Assembly (NCBI GenBank): GCA_029262515.1
Contig: JAJCZH010000007.1
Span: forward strand, 58,379 to 122,378
Direction: 5' to 3'
DNA from: Deltaproteobacteria bacterium
Lineage (GTDB): Bacteria > Desulfobacterota > GWC2-55-46 > JADFVP01
Length of the DNA stretch: 64,000 bases
A program made the position numbers and the translations under genes. The first letter of the stretch is position 1. Every line of letters begins with the position of its first letter. Below are positions 51,812 through 60,072 of the stretch, one piece after another. A model generated the notes under the pieces. It was not told the origin of the DNA and did no database searches. It saw only the letters and a program-made list of their open reading frames with translations.

Positions 51812-53584
51812 ATGAATATGATGAAGAATATGAAAGTTAGCGGCAAATTATTACTTCCAATGATTCTGATCCTGGGTGTTACTATTGTGGTAGCCATGCT
51901 CTACATTGCGCGAACGACCACTCAAAATGCTATTGATAATGCAATATATAATGCAGAAAAGACAGTGAAACAGTTCAAGATAGTGCGTGGTTACTATACT
52001 AAAAATGTGATCTCAAAAATCAAGAAGCAGACGGATTTGGAAATAACCTTCGACCATAAATCGAATGAGAATGCGGTCCCACTACCTGCGACGATGATTC
52101 ATGACTTGAGCGGTATAATGGAAGAGGATGATGCGGGTATTAATTTAAGGCTCTATAGTAACTTTCCCTTCCCCAACCGCAAGAGCCGGGTTCTGGATGA
52201 CTTCGCTAAAGAAGCGATCTCTTCTGTCAAGTCGAACCCTGACAAACCGTTCGTCAGGAGAGAGGTACTTAACGGTAGGGAGGTGGTTCGTGTAGCAGTA
52301 GCAGACCTGATGGGCCAGGCGTGCATCGGTTGCCATAACACACATGCCCAGACCCCTAAGAATAATTGGAAGCTCGGGGATGTGCGTGGTGTACTTGAGG
52401 TAATTACCCCGATCGATACAGTACTTGCGATGAACTCTAATATGATTTTTAAGACGGCGTTGATTCTTTGTCTGAGTGTCGTCGCTGTTCTTCTTCTTCT
52501 TGCGTATATTGTTAAGTCTACAGTCAGCAGGCCGGTAGCTAAGCTCATAGAGTACTTTGATAAGGGGCAGAGCGACTTGACTCAACGCATGGAGGTAACT
52601 TCAAACGATGAGATCGGAGAGCTCGCCCAGTGGTACAACAGCTTTATGGACAAGTTACAAGAGATTATGTTGAAGATACGCTGCTCAACTGAACATGTTG
52701 CCTCATCTTCAGAGGAGCTTTCAGCAACCTCTATACAGATTGCCAGCGGAAGCAAAGAGCAGAGTGTAAGAGCGTCTCAGGTCTCCACGGCTTCGCAGCA
52801 GATGAATGCGACGCTTATAGAGGTGGTAAAGAACATCTCCGACGCGTCCGTTGCGGCAAAGGATGCCAGCGAAGTGGCTCTACAGGGCGGTGAGATAGTT
52901 TCCAATACCATTGAGAGCATGAGTGGAATCTCGACTACGGCTAAAGAATCGAGTGAAATAATATCAACATTGGGCAGTAGAAGTCAGGAAATTGGCAATA
53001 TTATAAATGTCATCGACGATATAGCTGACCAGACTAACCTATTGGCGCTTAATGCGGCGATTGAGGCAGCCAGAGCTGGCGAGCAGGGTCGCGGATTCGC
53101 GGTAGTAGCGGACGAGGTGAGAAAATTGGCTGAGAAGACCATGAGCGCAACTAAAGAGATAGGCGGGATGATAACGGCGATGCAGGATGAGACCAAGAAG
53201 GCGATAATCTCAACGGAAAATGAGGTTACAGCGGTAGAGGAGGGTGTAAAATTAGCCGAAGAGGCCGATGCCGCCCTAAAAGAGATAGTTGCCAAGGTCA
53301 ATGTGGTTACGACTATGATAGACCAGGTCACGACCGCATCTGAAGAGCAGTCTAACGCAACGGAGCAGATAAGTTGCGATATCGAAGAGGTGGCCAGTGT
53401 TGTACAAGAGACCACATCGAGTGCGCAGCAGATAGCCAACGCCAGCCAGGAAATGGCTGAACTTGCCGTTGATCTCAAGGCGACCGTTGAGGTATTTAGA
53501 GTCTCTGACACCCCGGAGGTTGCAAGGCCGGTAAAAGTGAAGGCAGAGAATGTGGTGTCCCTCGGAAGGCGGAAGGCAAGTTAA
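51812..53584 (+). CDS. Methyl-accepting chemotaxis protein with a haem-c Tll0287-like sensor
   Basis: A 590-residue chemoreceptor. A membrane helix (about 13-33), a periplasmic Tll0287-like domain with a c-type haem motif CIGCH (C171, C174, H175), a second helix (about 212-234), a HAMP domain (about 235-290) and the long coiled-coil signalling domain. The hairpin tip [20 protein letters not shown] is canonical for CheA/CheW binding. It is the second haem-c Tll0287-type protein in the window, beside the diguanylate cyclase at 31.5 kb. Redox or gas taxis is an inference. A terminator follows. Confidence 0.93.
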   Translation: MNMMKNMKVSGKLLLPMILILGVTIVVAMLYIARTTTQNAIDNAIYNAEKTVKQFKIVRGYYTKNVISKIKKQTDLEITFDHKSNENAVPLPATMIHDLSGIMEEDDAGINLRLYSNFPFPNRKSRVLDDFAKEAISSVKSNPDKPFVRREVLNGREVVRVAVADLMGQACIGCHNTHAQTPKNNWKLGDVRGVLEVITPIDTVLAMNSNMIFKTALILCLSVVAVLLLLAYIVKSTVSRPVAKLIEYFDKGQSDLTQRMEVTSNDEIGELAQWYNSFMDKLQEIMLKIRCSTEHVASSSEELSATSIQIASGSKEQSVRASQVSTASQQMNATLIEVVKNISDASVAAKDASEVALQGGEIVSNTIESMSGISTTAKESSEIISTLGSRSQEIGNIINVIDDIADQTNLLALNAAIEAARAGEQGRGFAVVADEVRKLAEKTMSATKEIGGMITAMQDETKKAIISTENEVTAVEEGVKLAEEADAALKEIVAKVNVVTTMIDQVTTASEEQSNATEQISCDIEEVASVVQETTSSAQQIANASQEMAELAVDLKATVEVFRVSDTPEVARPVKVKAENVVSLGRRKAS

Positions 53585-53891
53585 GTAGCTCAGAAAAGCC
53601 TTTTACAGGTGTTATACCAGTTACAGCACAAGGTGGGGCCTTTCAATAAGGCCCCACCTTTTTATTTACATATAAAAACGCAATAAGACGGTAAAGGGTT
53701 GTAGTATTAATAGAACACGTTATTTCTACCGGAAATCTTCAGTTCTGGTAGATTATTAAAGTGCGGACTTGTTGGTGAAAGCCGCAACCCTCCATGCTTC
53801 TCATTTTCTCTCTTTTGTAATTCAAGCTTTGCTTCCTTTCTGTTATACTCAACTGCTAATTCGATATTGTATCAGGCAAGAAGGTGTGCTT
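53585..53891. other. Intergenic region between the chemoreceptor and trmJ genes
   Basis: 307 bp holding the chemoreceptor terminator at its left and, beyond, only AT-rich sequence. The trmJ frame is open from 53769, but the extra 41 codons are unlike the family. Confidence 0.5.
53630..53665 (+). terminator. Terminator of the chemoreceptor gene
   Basis: AAGGTGGGGCC (53630-53640) pairs with GGCCCCACCTT (53650-53660), then TTTTT. Confidence 0.88.
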
Positions 53892-54641
53892 ATGGCAGGA
53901 TCCCTAAAAGAAAATTTATCTGTCGTGCTGGTTGAGCCGCGCGGCTCGGGCAACGTCGGCAGTGTCGCAAGGGCGATGATGAATACGGGTTTAAGGAGCC
54001 TGGTGCTCGTAAACCCGTGCAGGCATATGAATAATGAAGCGCTCTCCATGGCCTGTAACGCAACCGACGTGCTTGCAGGCGCAGAGATTCACGAGAGCGT
54101 AGAAGATGCCATTGCCGAGAGCCCTGTTACGTTCGGGGCTACCAGAAGAACCGGGCGGCTCCGGTATCCGATCCTTACTCTTGAGGAGGCGGCGGTTGAG
54201 GTGTTTAGGTTCAGCAAGAAAAATCGCGTATCGATCCTTTTCGGAAGAGAAGACAAGGGGCTCAAAAACGAAGAGATAGCGATGTGCGACATACTCTTTG
54301 AGATTCCCTCCGCCCCGGAGTACGCTTCGTTTAACCTCGCTCAGGCGGTTATGATCGTTTGCCACACGCTATATATGAAGTCGCAAAAGGAGCTTGAGCT
54401 GGAGTCGCCCCGGGATGCTTCAATCGTTGCTGCTCCGAGGGCCGATATAGAGGGTATGTACGTTCACCTAGAAGAGACGTTAAAAGAGCTTGAGTACGGG
54501 GAGCAGGGAGGGGAGCATATCTTGCGGGCTATCATGAGGAGCTTCCACAGGTTACTAGGCAGAACCGCACTTATGGATAAGGAAGTAAATATGATACGCG
54601 GTATTCTTAATCAGGTAAGTACCCGAATAATAAAGAAATAG
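53892..54641 (+). CDS. trmJ: tRNA (cytidine/uridine-2'-O-)-methyltransferase TrmJ-like
   Basis: A 249-residue SPOUT methyltransferase likely to methylate the ribose of tRNA position 32. Motif 1, VVLVEPRGSGNVGSVARAMMNTG, and the knot motifs VSILFGREDKGLKNEE and FEIPSAPEYASFNLAQAV are those of TrmJ/YfhQ. The C-terminal part is a helical extension with RAIMRSFHRLLGRTALMDKE. ATG 53892 follows AAGGTG; the frame opens earlier but without family similarity. It is probably monocistronic. Confidence 0.9.
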   Translation: MAGSLKENLSVVLVEPRGSGNVGSVARAMMNTGLRSLVLVNPCRHMNNEALSMACNATDVLAGAEIHESVEDAIAESPVTFGATRRTGRLRYPILTLEEAAVEVFRFSKKNRVSILFGREDKGLKNEEIAMCDILFEIPSAPEYASFNLAQAVMIVCHTLYMKSQKELELESPRDASIVAAPRADIEGMYVHLEETLKELEYGEQGGEHILRAIMRSFHRLLGRTALMDKEVNMIRGILNQVSTRIIKK

Positions 54642-54827
54642 ATCCGTTGTAAACGGTCAGCCCCTGTCTCTCTCACTTTTTTGTTGTTACTCGACAGCAC
54701 AGGAAAAGCCCTTTAATCATGTGCCGGCCTCACCTGAATAGGCCTTGACTTCCTGCCACCCTCGTGGCATTGTAGAGTGGAAAAATTGTTATATAGTACT
54801 CCGGTCGCCGCAGTGGAAAAATTATCC

Positions 54828-55031
54828 ATTGAGGCGCGGGAATCCCGTGGTCTGTTAGTATCTTCGAATATCGTATATTCGTGTAAAAGAACAGAGAATC
54901 GGGAACGGACACGCCACTGTAAGCGGGACGAAATCTCTAATTTGTTGCCACTGGTATTCAGACTCTACCGGGAAGGCCAGAGAAAGTAGGATGAACCGTA
55001 AGTCAGGAGACCAGCCGGGGTATGCCTCACA
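54828..55031 (+). promoter_or_regulatory. Cobalamin riboswitch
   Basis: An adenosyl- or hydroxocobalamin-binding aptamer. The ends close as P1: TGAGGC (54830-54835) with GCCTCA (55024-55029). Core landmarks are GCGGGAATCCCGTGG near 54836, GCCACTGT (54913-54920), GGGAAGGC near 54970 and the B12 box AGTCAGGAGACCAGCC (55001-55016, consensus AGTCAGGAGACCTGCC). It leads into the cbiX-cbiC gene and the whole cobalt/corrin cluster. With vitamin bound it should shut the operon off through the terminator at 55080. Confidence 0.92.
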
Positions 55032-55047
55032 AAATCTTCGAATGTAA

Positions 55048-55117
55048 AGAAGGTGGGGGTTACTCTATGCGTTGTAAGCAAACCCTTCCTTCTGTTTCTC
55101 AGAGGCGGGGTTTTTTT
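55048..55117 (+). terminator. Riboswitch-controlled terminator/antiterminator
   Basis: Terminator: AAACCC (55080-55085) and an inner CC-TCTG/CAGA-GG helix pair with GGGTTT (55108-55113), followed by TTTT. Antiterminator: AGAAGG (55048-55053) and GGGTT (55057-55061) can instead pair with CCTTCT (55088-55093) and AACCC (55081-55085), which uses up the terminator's 5' arm. The two folds are mutually exclusive, a standard transcriptional switch; how ligand binding tips them is inferred. Confidence 0.65.
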
Positions 55118-55223
55118 GTGCGGCTGGTATGGGCGGGTAGACTTTTATATATTGGATTTGGTTATTACTTTTATCCTCTTCATCTTTTGATTATGTGAGA
55201 TAAGGGTTATAAAGGAGTCGGTT

Positions 55224-56366
55224 ATGCAGGTTACTGAAGTGGATGGTAAGAGTAATGAGGCGGTACTGCTTCTCGGTCACGGCTCCAGGCGTGACGAGGC
55301 GAACGATATACTTAGAAAGGTCGCAAGTACGCTCAAGGTCGAGGGTGGTTTCGGCCTTGTTCAGCCCGCTTTTCTTGAGATGGAGAGCCCCAATTTTCAC
55401 GAAGCCCTTACCATTATGGTAGAGCAGGGTTTCAAAGATATCAAGATAATGCCGTACTTTCTCTACATGGGCAACCACATGCGTAAAGACCTGCCTAAAG
55501 CGATAGAGTTGGGTTATGAGAAGTACCCGGATGTGACGATGGAGGTGACACCGAACCTCGGCTATCATGAAAAGCTGATAGATATTGTTCTGGAGCGGAT
55601 AGAGCAGTGCGGCGGCAGTGGCGCCGGGGTTTCGGTTCCCGGAGAAAACAGAAAAGAGAGTAGAACAGAGGCCGTGTCTGCATGCGGTATGGACTGGAAC
55701 GGCGGTATAGATAAAAATGACGGTGTAGGTAAAGAGATTAAGCGCCATCCGATAGAGCTTGAGAGTTTCAGGATCATCGGCACGGAGCTCGGTCCTGTTT
55801 CGTTTAGCGCCCCTGAGACCGAGATACTGAAGCGGGTCATTCATACTACTGCGGATTTCGAGTTTAAAAATATTCTCCGTTTCAGTTCCAATGCTGTTGA
55901 GGCGGGTGTAGAGGCTTTTAGAAACGGTGCAAATATTATTACGGATGTGAAGATGGTAGGAGTCGGGGTCTCAAGAGAGCGGCTCGCGGTCTTTGGATCG
56001 AGTCTTCATTGCGGGGTATCTGACGACGCCGTTATTATAGAGGCCTCAAAAACAGGGGCCACAAGAACCGCAACCGCCATGCGCATGGCGGCGGATAAGA
56101 TAGACGGTGCAATAGTCGCTATAGGAAATGCTCCTACCGCGCTGCGCGAGTTGCTGAGACTGGTGCGCGAAGAGGGCGCCTCTCCGGCGCTTGTGGTCGG
56201 CGTGCCGGTCGGTTTTGTCGGCGCAATCGAGGCGAAAGAGGAGCTTCTCGCCTCCGGGGTCGAGTACATTACAATACCTGGAAGAAAGGGCGGAAGCACG
56301 ATTGCCGTCTCTATAATCAACGGACTGCTTATTGAAGCCGCTTCGAGGGCGCCTGTTTTAAGCTAG
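55224..56366 (+). CDS. cbiXC: CbiX-CbiC fusion: sirohydrochlorin cobaltochelatase and precorrin-8X methylmutase
   Basis: A 380-residue bifunctional enzyme. Residues about 10-130 are a CbiX chelatase (LLLGHGSRRDEAND with the metal His, and IMPYFLYMGNHMRKDLP), which inserts cobalt into sirohydrochlorin at the start of the anaerobic pathway. A hydrophilic linker (about 135-170, GGSGAGVSVPGEN) leads to CbiC at about 175-375: HPIELESFRI, ILRFSSNAVEAG, TDVKMVGVGV and VGVPVGFVGAIEAKEELL, which moves the C11 methyl to C12 near the end of ring modification. The chain joins two steps far apart in the pathway. ATG 55224 is the first gene behind the riboswitch. Confidence 0.93.
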   Translation: MQVTEVDGKSNEAVLLLGHGSRRDEANDILRKVASTLKVEGGFGLVQPAFLEMESPNFHEALTIMVEQGFKDIKIMPYFLYMGNHMRKDLPKAIELGYEKYPDVTMEVTPNLGYHEKLIDIVLERIEQCGGSGAGVSVPGENRKESRTEAVSACGMDWNGGIDKNDGVGKEIKRHPIELESFRIIGTELGPVSFSAPETEILKRVIHTTADFEFKNILRFSSNAVEAGVEAFRNGANIITDVKMVGVGVSRERLAVFGSSLHCGVSDDAVIIEASKTGATRTATAMRMAADKIDGAIVAIGNAPTALRELLRLVREEGASPALVVGVPVGFVGAIEAKEELLASGVEYITIPGRKGGSTIAVSIINGLLIEAASRAPVLS

Positions 56367-56406
56367 GCCTTGCCCTGTTTGACCAGTCAGGTGAGTGAAG
56401 TATTAA

Positions 56407-57444
56407 ATGCATATACCGGACGGATATCTGAGCCCCAAGACCTGCGCCTTCTTTTATGCGTCGATGCTGCCTGTCTGGTATCTCGCTTCGCGCAGGATGG
56501 AGAGCACTCTGAAGCTTAAGGAGTTGCCGTTACTCTCACTCGGCGCTGCTTTCGCTTTTGTGATAATGATGTTTAACGTACCGCTTCCCGGCGGTACGTC
56601 GGGCCACATGGCCGGCGCCGTGGTAGTTGCGATAGTGCTTGGCCCCTGGGCCTCGGTTGTGGCTCTCACGGTTGTGATTACGCTTCAGGCCCTTCTTTTC
56701 GGAGACGGAGGTATAACGACTCTCGGCGCAAATGCGTTTAATGTCGCTTTTGTAATGAGTTTCGTCGGCCATTACGTCTATACGCTCTTATGCGGCACGA
56801 ACTCTGGTTCGAATTTCGGGGTGTGCTCTAAAGAGATATCTGTTCGAAGGCGCGCGGTTGCCGCCTCGGTCGCGGCCTACCTGGCGGTAAACGCTTCGGC
56901 CCTCTCGGCGGCTTTTGAACTCGGGCTTCAGCCAGCTCTCTCCGGCTCCGGGCCTCTGTTGTACGCGCCGTACTCTCTTGGCGTGACTCTGCCTGCCATG
57001 ATGCTGCCGCATATCTTTTTTGTCGGCCTGATAGAGGCGTTTGGCACGGCCATGGTTGTGTCGTACCTTTACGGAGCCGGGGTGGTTATGCCCGGCAGAG
57101 GTTCCGCTCTTCGTCTAAGGCCGCTCTGGTTCGTTCTGGCCGGCATGATACTGATTGCGCCTTTAGGGTTGATCGCGACTGCCGCACCGTGGGGGGAGTG
57201 GAGCGGCGAGCAGGTAACGGGGCTTATCGGTTACCTGCCATCTGGCATGGAGTCTTTGGCTTATTCGTGGAGTGCATTGATGCCGGAGTATACTGTTCCC
57301 GGTACCAGGGCCAGTCTCGGGTATATACTTACGGCCGCTATAGGCAGTCTCTGTGCGGTGGTTATGCTCTACGGGCTCGACCGTCTCTTTAGATACGGCA
57401 AACACGGCAGGCTCGGCAGGTTTATTTGGCGAGGTGAGCGATGA
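56407..57444 (+). CDS. cbiM: Cobalt ECF transporter substrate-binding membrane protein CbiM with PDGLE-like C-terminal domain
   Basis: A 345-residue membrane protein. The N-terminus MHIPDGYLSPKTCAFFY carries the CbiM metal-binding motif (N-terminal amine, His 2, Asp 5). Helices follow, with VPLPGGTSGHMAGAVVVAI and FGDGGITTLGANAFNVAF typical of CbiM. After about residue 240, a basic loop leads to PLGLIATAAPWGEW, GMESLAYSWSALMPEYTVPG and a last helix, resembling the PDGLE/CbiN-like extension. Hence no separate cbiN is needed. It overlaps cbiQ by 4 bp. Confidence 0.92.
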   Translation: MHIPDGYLSPKTCAFFYASMLPVWYLASRRMESTLKLKELPLLSLGAAFAFVIMMFNVPLPGGTSGHMAGAVVVAIVLGPWASVVALTVVITLQALLFGDGGITTLGANAFNVAFVMSFVGHYVYTLLCGTNSGSNFGVCSKEISVRRRAVAASVAAYLAVNASALSAAFELGLQPALSGSGPLLYAPYSLGVTLPAMMLPHIFFVGLIEAFGTAMVVSYLYGAGVVMPGRGSALRLRPLWFVLAGMILIAPLGLIATAAPWGEWSGEQVTGLIGYLPSGMESLAYSWSALMPEYTVPGTRASLGYILTAAIGSLCAVVMLYGLDRLFRYGKHGRLGRFIWRGER

Positions 57445-58376
57445 CTACACGAACAGTTCTGCCGCAGTGGCTTCTAACGACCGAATTATCAAGCCAGGGT
57501 GAAGCTACCGGTAGTATAAAGGGCGCCGGGTCGCGCTCTTATATAGATTCGGTTATTGGACGCGCCGCCTCTGTTCTTGGCGCGTTACTTGAGAGTGACC
57601 CTGCTGCCAATGTCAAAGGGCTTATGCAGTCGATCGGGCCTGTGCCGCGTCTTATCGGTACACTGCTTCTTCTTTTTGCCGGTGCGGTTGCCGGCAGTTT
57701 TACCGCGCTCTTCGGTATAGTGGCTCTGCTGCTCTTTGTTGCGCTCTTCTCAAGGGTTAAGCTTGCTACTCTACTGTTTAGGATCTCGCCTGCGATTTTT
57801 ATAACCGCTCTTGTAACGGCTCCGGCCCTTTTCAGTCTTGGTGTCGGCGAAGCGAGTGGGGCTGACTTATTACGGTTCTCTATTTTTGGAACTTTTTTTA
57901 GCGTAGGTTCAGTTGAGCTTTACGGCTGGTTGTTCCTTGTGACCAGAGTGACAGTAATGGTTTTGATCTCGACGCTGTTGTTGCTTACTACTACCAGGGT
58001 CGCTCTTTTCAGGGCTCTTGGTGCGCTTCCGCTGCCGCGCTCCTTTGTCTCGGTGCTCTTTATGACTTACAGGCACCTGTTGATACTCTTGAAGAGGGTC
58101 GAGGAAATTGCGATGGCAAAGAGGGCACGCACGATTCGCGCGCCGCGAAGCAGGGATTTAAGATCATGGTTCGCCTCCAGGGTGGCCTCGATTATAAGCC
58201 GCTCACTCGTTACTGCAGAGGAGGTGGCGCAGGCGATGGTGTCGCGCGGGTTTAACGGCACTATTAGCGCCGGTGTTGAACCGGAGCCTGCGGGTCGGCG
58301 AAGTAGCATAAGGGGTGTCGATTGCCTCTGGCTTGCGTCCTCATTCTTTGTCTTCTTTATGGTGCTTGGCAGTTAA
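57441..58376 (+). CDS. cbiQ: Cobalt ECF transporter transmembrane protein CbiQ
   Basis: A 311-residue energy-coupling T component. Several helices are seen between residues 70 and 190, then VLFMTYRHLLILLKRVEEIAMAKRAR and the later ALA-like TAEEVAQAMVSRGFNG segment, the two cytoplasmic coupling helices containing the A-R-G type motifs that touch the ATPases. The N-terminal 60 residues are longer than in most CbiQ. It starts 4 bp inside cbiM and precedes cbiO. Confidence 0.9.
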   Translation: MTTRTVLPQWLLTTELSSQGEATGSIKGAGSRSYIDSVIGRAASVLGALLESDPAANVKGLMQSIGPVPRLIGTLLLLFAGAVAGSFTALFGIVALLLFVALFSRVKLATLLFRISPAIFITALVTAPALFSLGVGEASGADLLRFSIFGTFFSVGSVELYGWLFLVTRVTVMVLISTLLLLTTTRVALFRALGALPLPRSFVSVLFMTYRHLLILLKRVEEIAMAKRARTIRAPRSRDLRSWFASRVASIISRSLVTAEEVAQAMVSRGFNGTISAGVEPEPAGRRSSIRGVDCLWLASSFFVFFMVLGS

Positions 58377-58482
58377 CCGGCTTTGTGCCGCGAAGGTTTT
58401 GTCGTAACGGTCGGGTCTGTCGTAACTGTTAGGTCTGGTTCAGGTCCGATCTGTTACTTGCAGGTTTAAAAAGGTCTCCGGT

Positions 58483-59286
58483 ATGCTCAGTCCGCCCAGT
58501 TCAATAGAAGGACCACTCTACAAGTTGAGCGGCGTAAGCTTCTCTTACGGTACGGTGCCGGCGTTGAGGGGGATCGATATCAATCTCAATGCCGGGGAGA
58601 CGATAGCGGTGCTCGGAGCCAACGGTACCGGCAAGAGTACGTTATTGAAACTCTTAAACGGCCTGCTCTTTCCGGACTCTGGCTCTATTGTTTTTAAGGG
58701 GCGGAAGATAACCGAAGAGTCGCTCTCCGGAGCTTACTCCGTAGAGTTCAGGTCTTCTGTCGGTTTTGTCTTTTCTGAGCCGGACGTACAGCTCTTTTGC
58801 GCCACGGTTTACGACGAGGTCGCCTTCGGGCCGCTTCAACTGGGGTTCGGTCCCGATGAAGTCGCGTTGAGGACCGAAGAGACCCTTGAGCTGCTCGGTT
58901 TAACCGGTTTATCCGACAGGACGCCGCACTCGCTCAGCAGCGGAGAGAAGAAGAAGGTGGCCATAGCCACGGTGCTTGTAACCAACCCGGCAGTTATACT
59001 TATGGACGAGCCGACACTAGGGCTCGATCCCAGAACGCAGAGATGGCTGCTCGGTCTCATCGGGGTGTTGAAAGCGACCGGCAAAACCTTTATTCTTTCT
59101 ACCCACGACCTCAAGCTTGTAGGTGAGATTGCGGACAGGGTAGTGCTCCTGAACGAAGCGAATAGCGTAGAGCACACAGGAGATACCGCCACCATACTGG
59201 CGGACACGAAGTTGCTCTTCAAGGCAAATATAATTGGCGACCCCGCAGCAGTGTCAACAGAGGTGGGCGCGACTATTAGATTGTAA
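58483..59286 (+). CDS. cbiO: Cobalt ECF transporter ATPase CbiO
   Basis: A 267-residue ABC ATPase powering cobalt uptake through CbiM and CbiQ. Walker A LGANGTGKSTLL, the Q-loop VGFVFSEPDVQLF (the usual Gln replaced in part by SEPDVQ), signature LSSGEKKKVAIATVL, Walker B VILMDEPTLGLDP and switch STHDLKLV are intact. VFSEPDVQLFCATVYDEVAFG is characteristic of ECF-type rather than other ABC ATPases. It is 107 bp downstream of cbiQ. Confidence 0.94.
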   Translation: MLSPPSSIEGPLYKLSGVSFSYGTVPALRGIDINLNAGETIAVLGANGTGKSTLLKLLNGLLFPDSGSIVFKGRKITEESLSGAYSVEFRSSVGFVFSEPDVQLFCATVYDEVAFGPLQLGFGPDEVALRTEETLELLGLTGLSDRTPHSLSSGEKKKVAIATVLVTNPAVILMDEPTLGLDPRTQRWLLGLIGVLKATGKTFILSTHDLKLVGEIADRVVLLNEANSVEHTGDTATILADTKLLFKANIIGDPAAVSTEVGATIRL

Positions 59287-59350
59287 TTTACGGTATGTAT
59301 AAGTTGAGAATCGGTTCCGGTTTTTTATCTATCAAGAAAAAAAGGAGAGA

Positions 59351-59530
59351 ATGAAAATGGAAAAGTTATTTGAAAGAGATACGCTGCTTAGTACGGTTCT
59401 GCCGGTATTGTTGTTGGTAGGTCTAACTTTTTCTATGGTTGTGATTGCCTACGGCATGGAGTCGTTTGCCTCCGGCGTGCACGATATGTTCCATGATTTC
59501 AGGCACGTAATAGGTATGCCGTGCCATTAG
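59351..59530 (+). CDS. CbtB-like small membrane protein
   Basis: A 59-residue protein with one helix (VLPVLLLVGLTFSMVVIAYG) and a His-rich C-terminus, SGVHDMFHDFRHVIGMPCH. The pattern HD-x2-HD-x-RH-x4-PCH at the end is that of CbtB, the small partner of cobalt transporter CbtA; the His and Cys residues may bind cobalt. AAAGGAGAG precedes ATG. It lies between cbiO and an unassigned membrane protein. CbtB usually comes with CbtA rather than with CbiMQO. Confidence 0.82.
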   Translation: MKMEKLFERDTLLSTVLPVLLLVGLTFSMVVIAYGMESFASGVHDMFHDFRHVIGMPCH

Positions 59531-59547
59531 TTGCACTTTGAAAGGAT

Positions 59548-59985
59548 ATGAATATGAATAGGAATGAGAGCGCCGGTATTACCGAGAGGTTCGTTAAGTG
59601 TATCGCTGCGGGAGTCGTCTGGGGCCTTGTAGCCATGGGCATCAATAACTTAACAGGCGTTTTTGCTTTTGAGTCGACATTAACGCATAATCTCGTCAGT
59701 TTTATCTTCGGCGGGGTTATCTTCTCGATCGTTTCGGGAGGCATACTTTTTTTCGCGGGACGTCTGCTGCCTTTTAAAGGGTACCTGCCGAAGGCCCTTA
59801 TGGTGACCACTTTTCTGTGGCTTGTGCTGCGCGGCGGCGGGGTGCTTCTGTCCCAGATGGAGCCGCATCGTTACCATGTGCTGACGCCTGAGTCGATTCA
59901 GGGTTTCGGGCTGGCGATACTGCTCGGTCTTTTTATCGGGCTCTTCTGGGGGCAAGGCCGCCTGTCGGGCAGGGCCGGGGCCTGA
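59548..59985 (+). CDS. Unassigned four-helix membrane protein in the cobalt operon
   Basis: A 145-residue protein with about four helices (15-37, 48-70, 80-100 and 115-137) and a short His-containing loop SQMEPHRYHVLTPE before the last helix. It is not a recognisable CbtA (which is longer and has different His positions) nor CbiN. Placed 17 bp after the CbtB-like gene, ahead of cbiD, and within the riboswitch operon, it is presumably a cobalt-transport accessory or CbtA-like partner. ATG 59548 follows GAAAGGA; ATG 59554 is an alternative. Confidence 0.7.
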   Translation: MNMNRNESAGITERFVKCIAAGVVWGLVAMGINNLTGVFAFESTLTHNLVSFIFGGVIFSIVSGGILFFAGRLLPFKGYLPKALMVTTFLWLVLRGGGVLLSQMEPHRYHVLTPESIQGFGLAILLGLFIGLFWGQGRLSGRAGA

Positions 59986-60072
59986 TGTCGAGAGATCTTC
60001 TATTACTCTTGTCTCGGTTCTCTTAACGTTGGGGCAGGTGGAGCAGCCGGAAATAAAACTTATGGAATCGAA

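Larger units (their letters stand above)
54642..55223. other. Leader region of the cobalamin operon
   Basis: 582 bp without a gene. The first 180 bp hold nothing recognised. The rest contains the cobalamin riboswitch (54828-55031), its antiterminator (55048-55061) and terminator (55080-55117), annotated separately. Confidence 0.7.

Noticed and set aside
52984..53511. 175-codon minus-strand frame in the chemoreceptor gene
   Set aside because: It is antisense to the highly conserved signalling domain and is Ser/Ala-rich without domain features.
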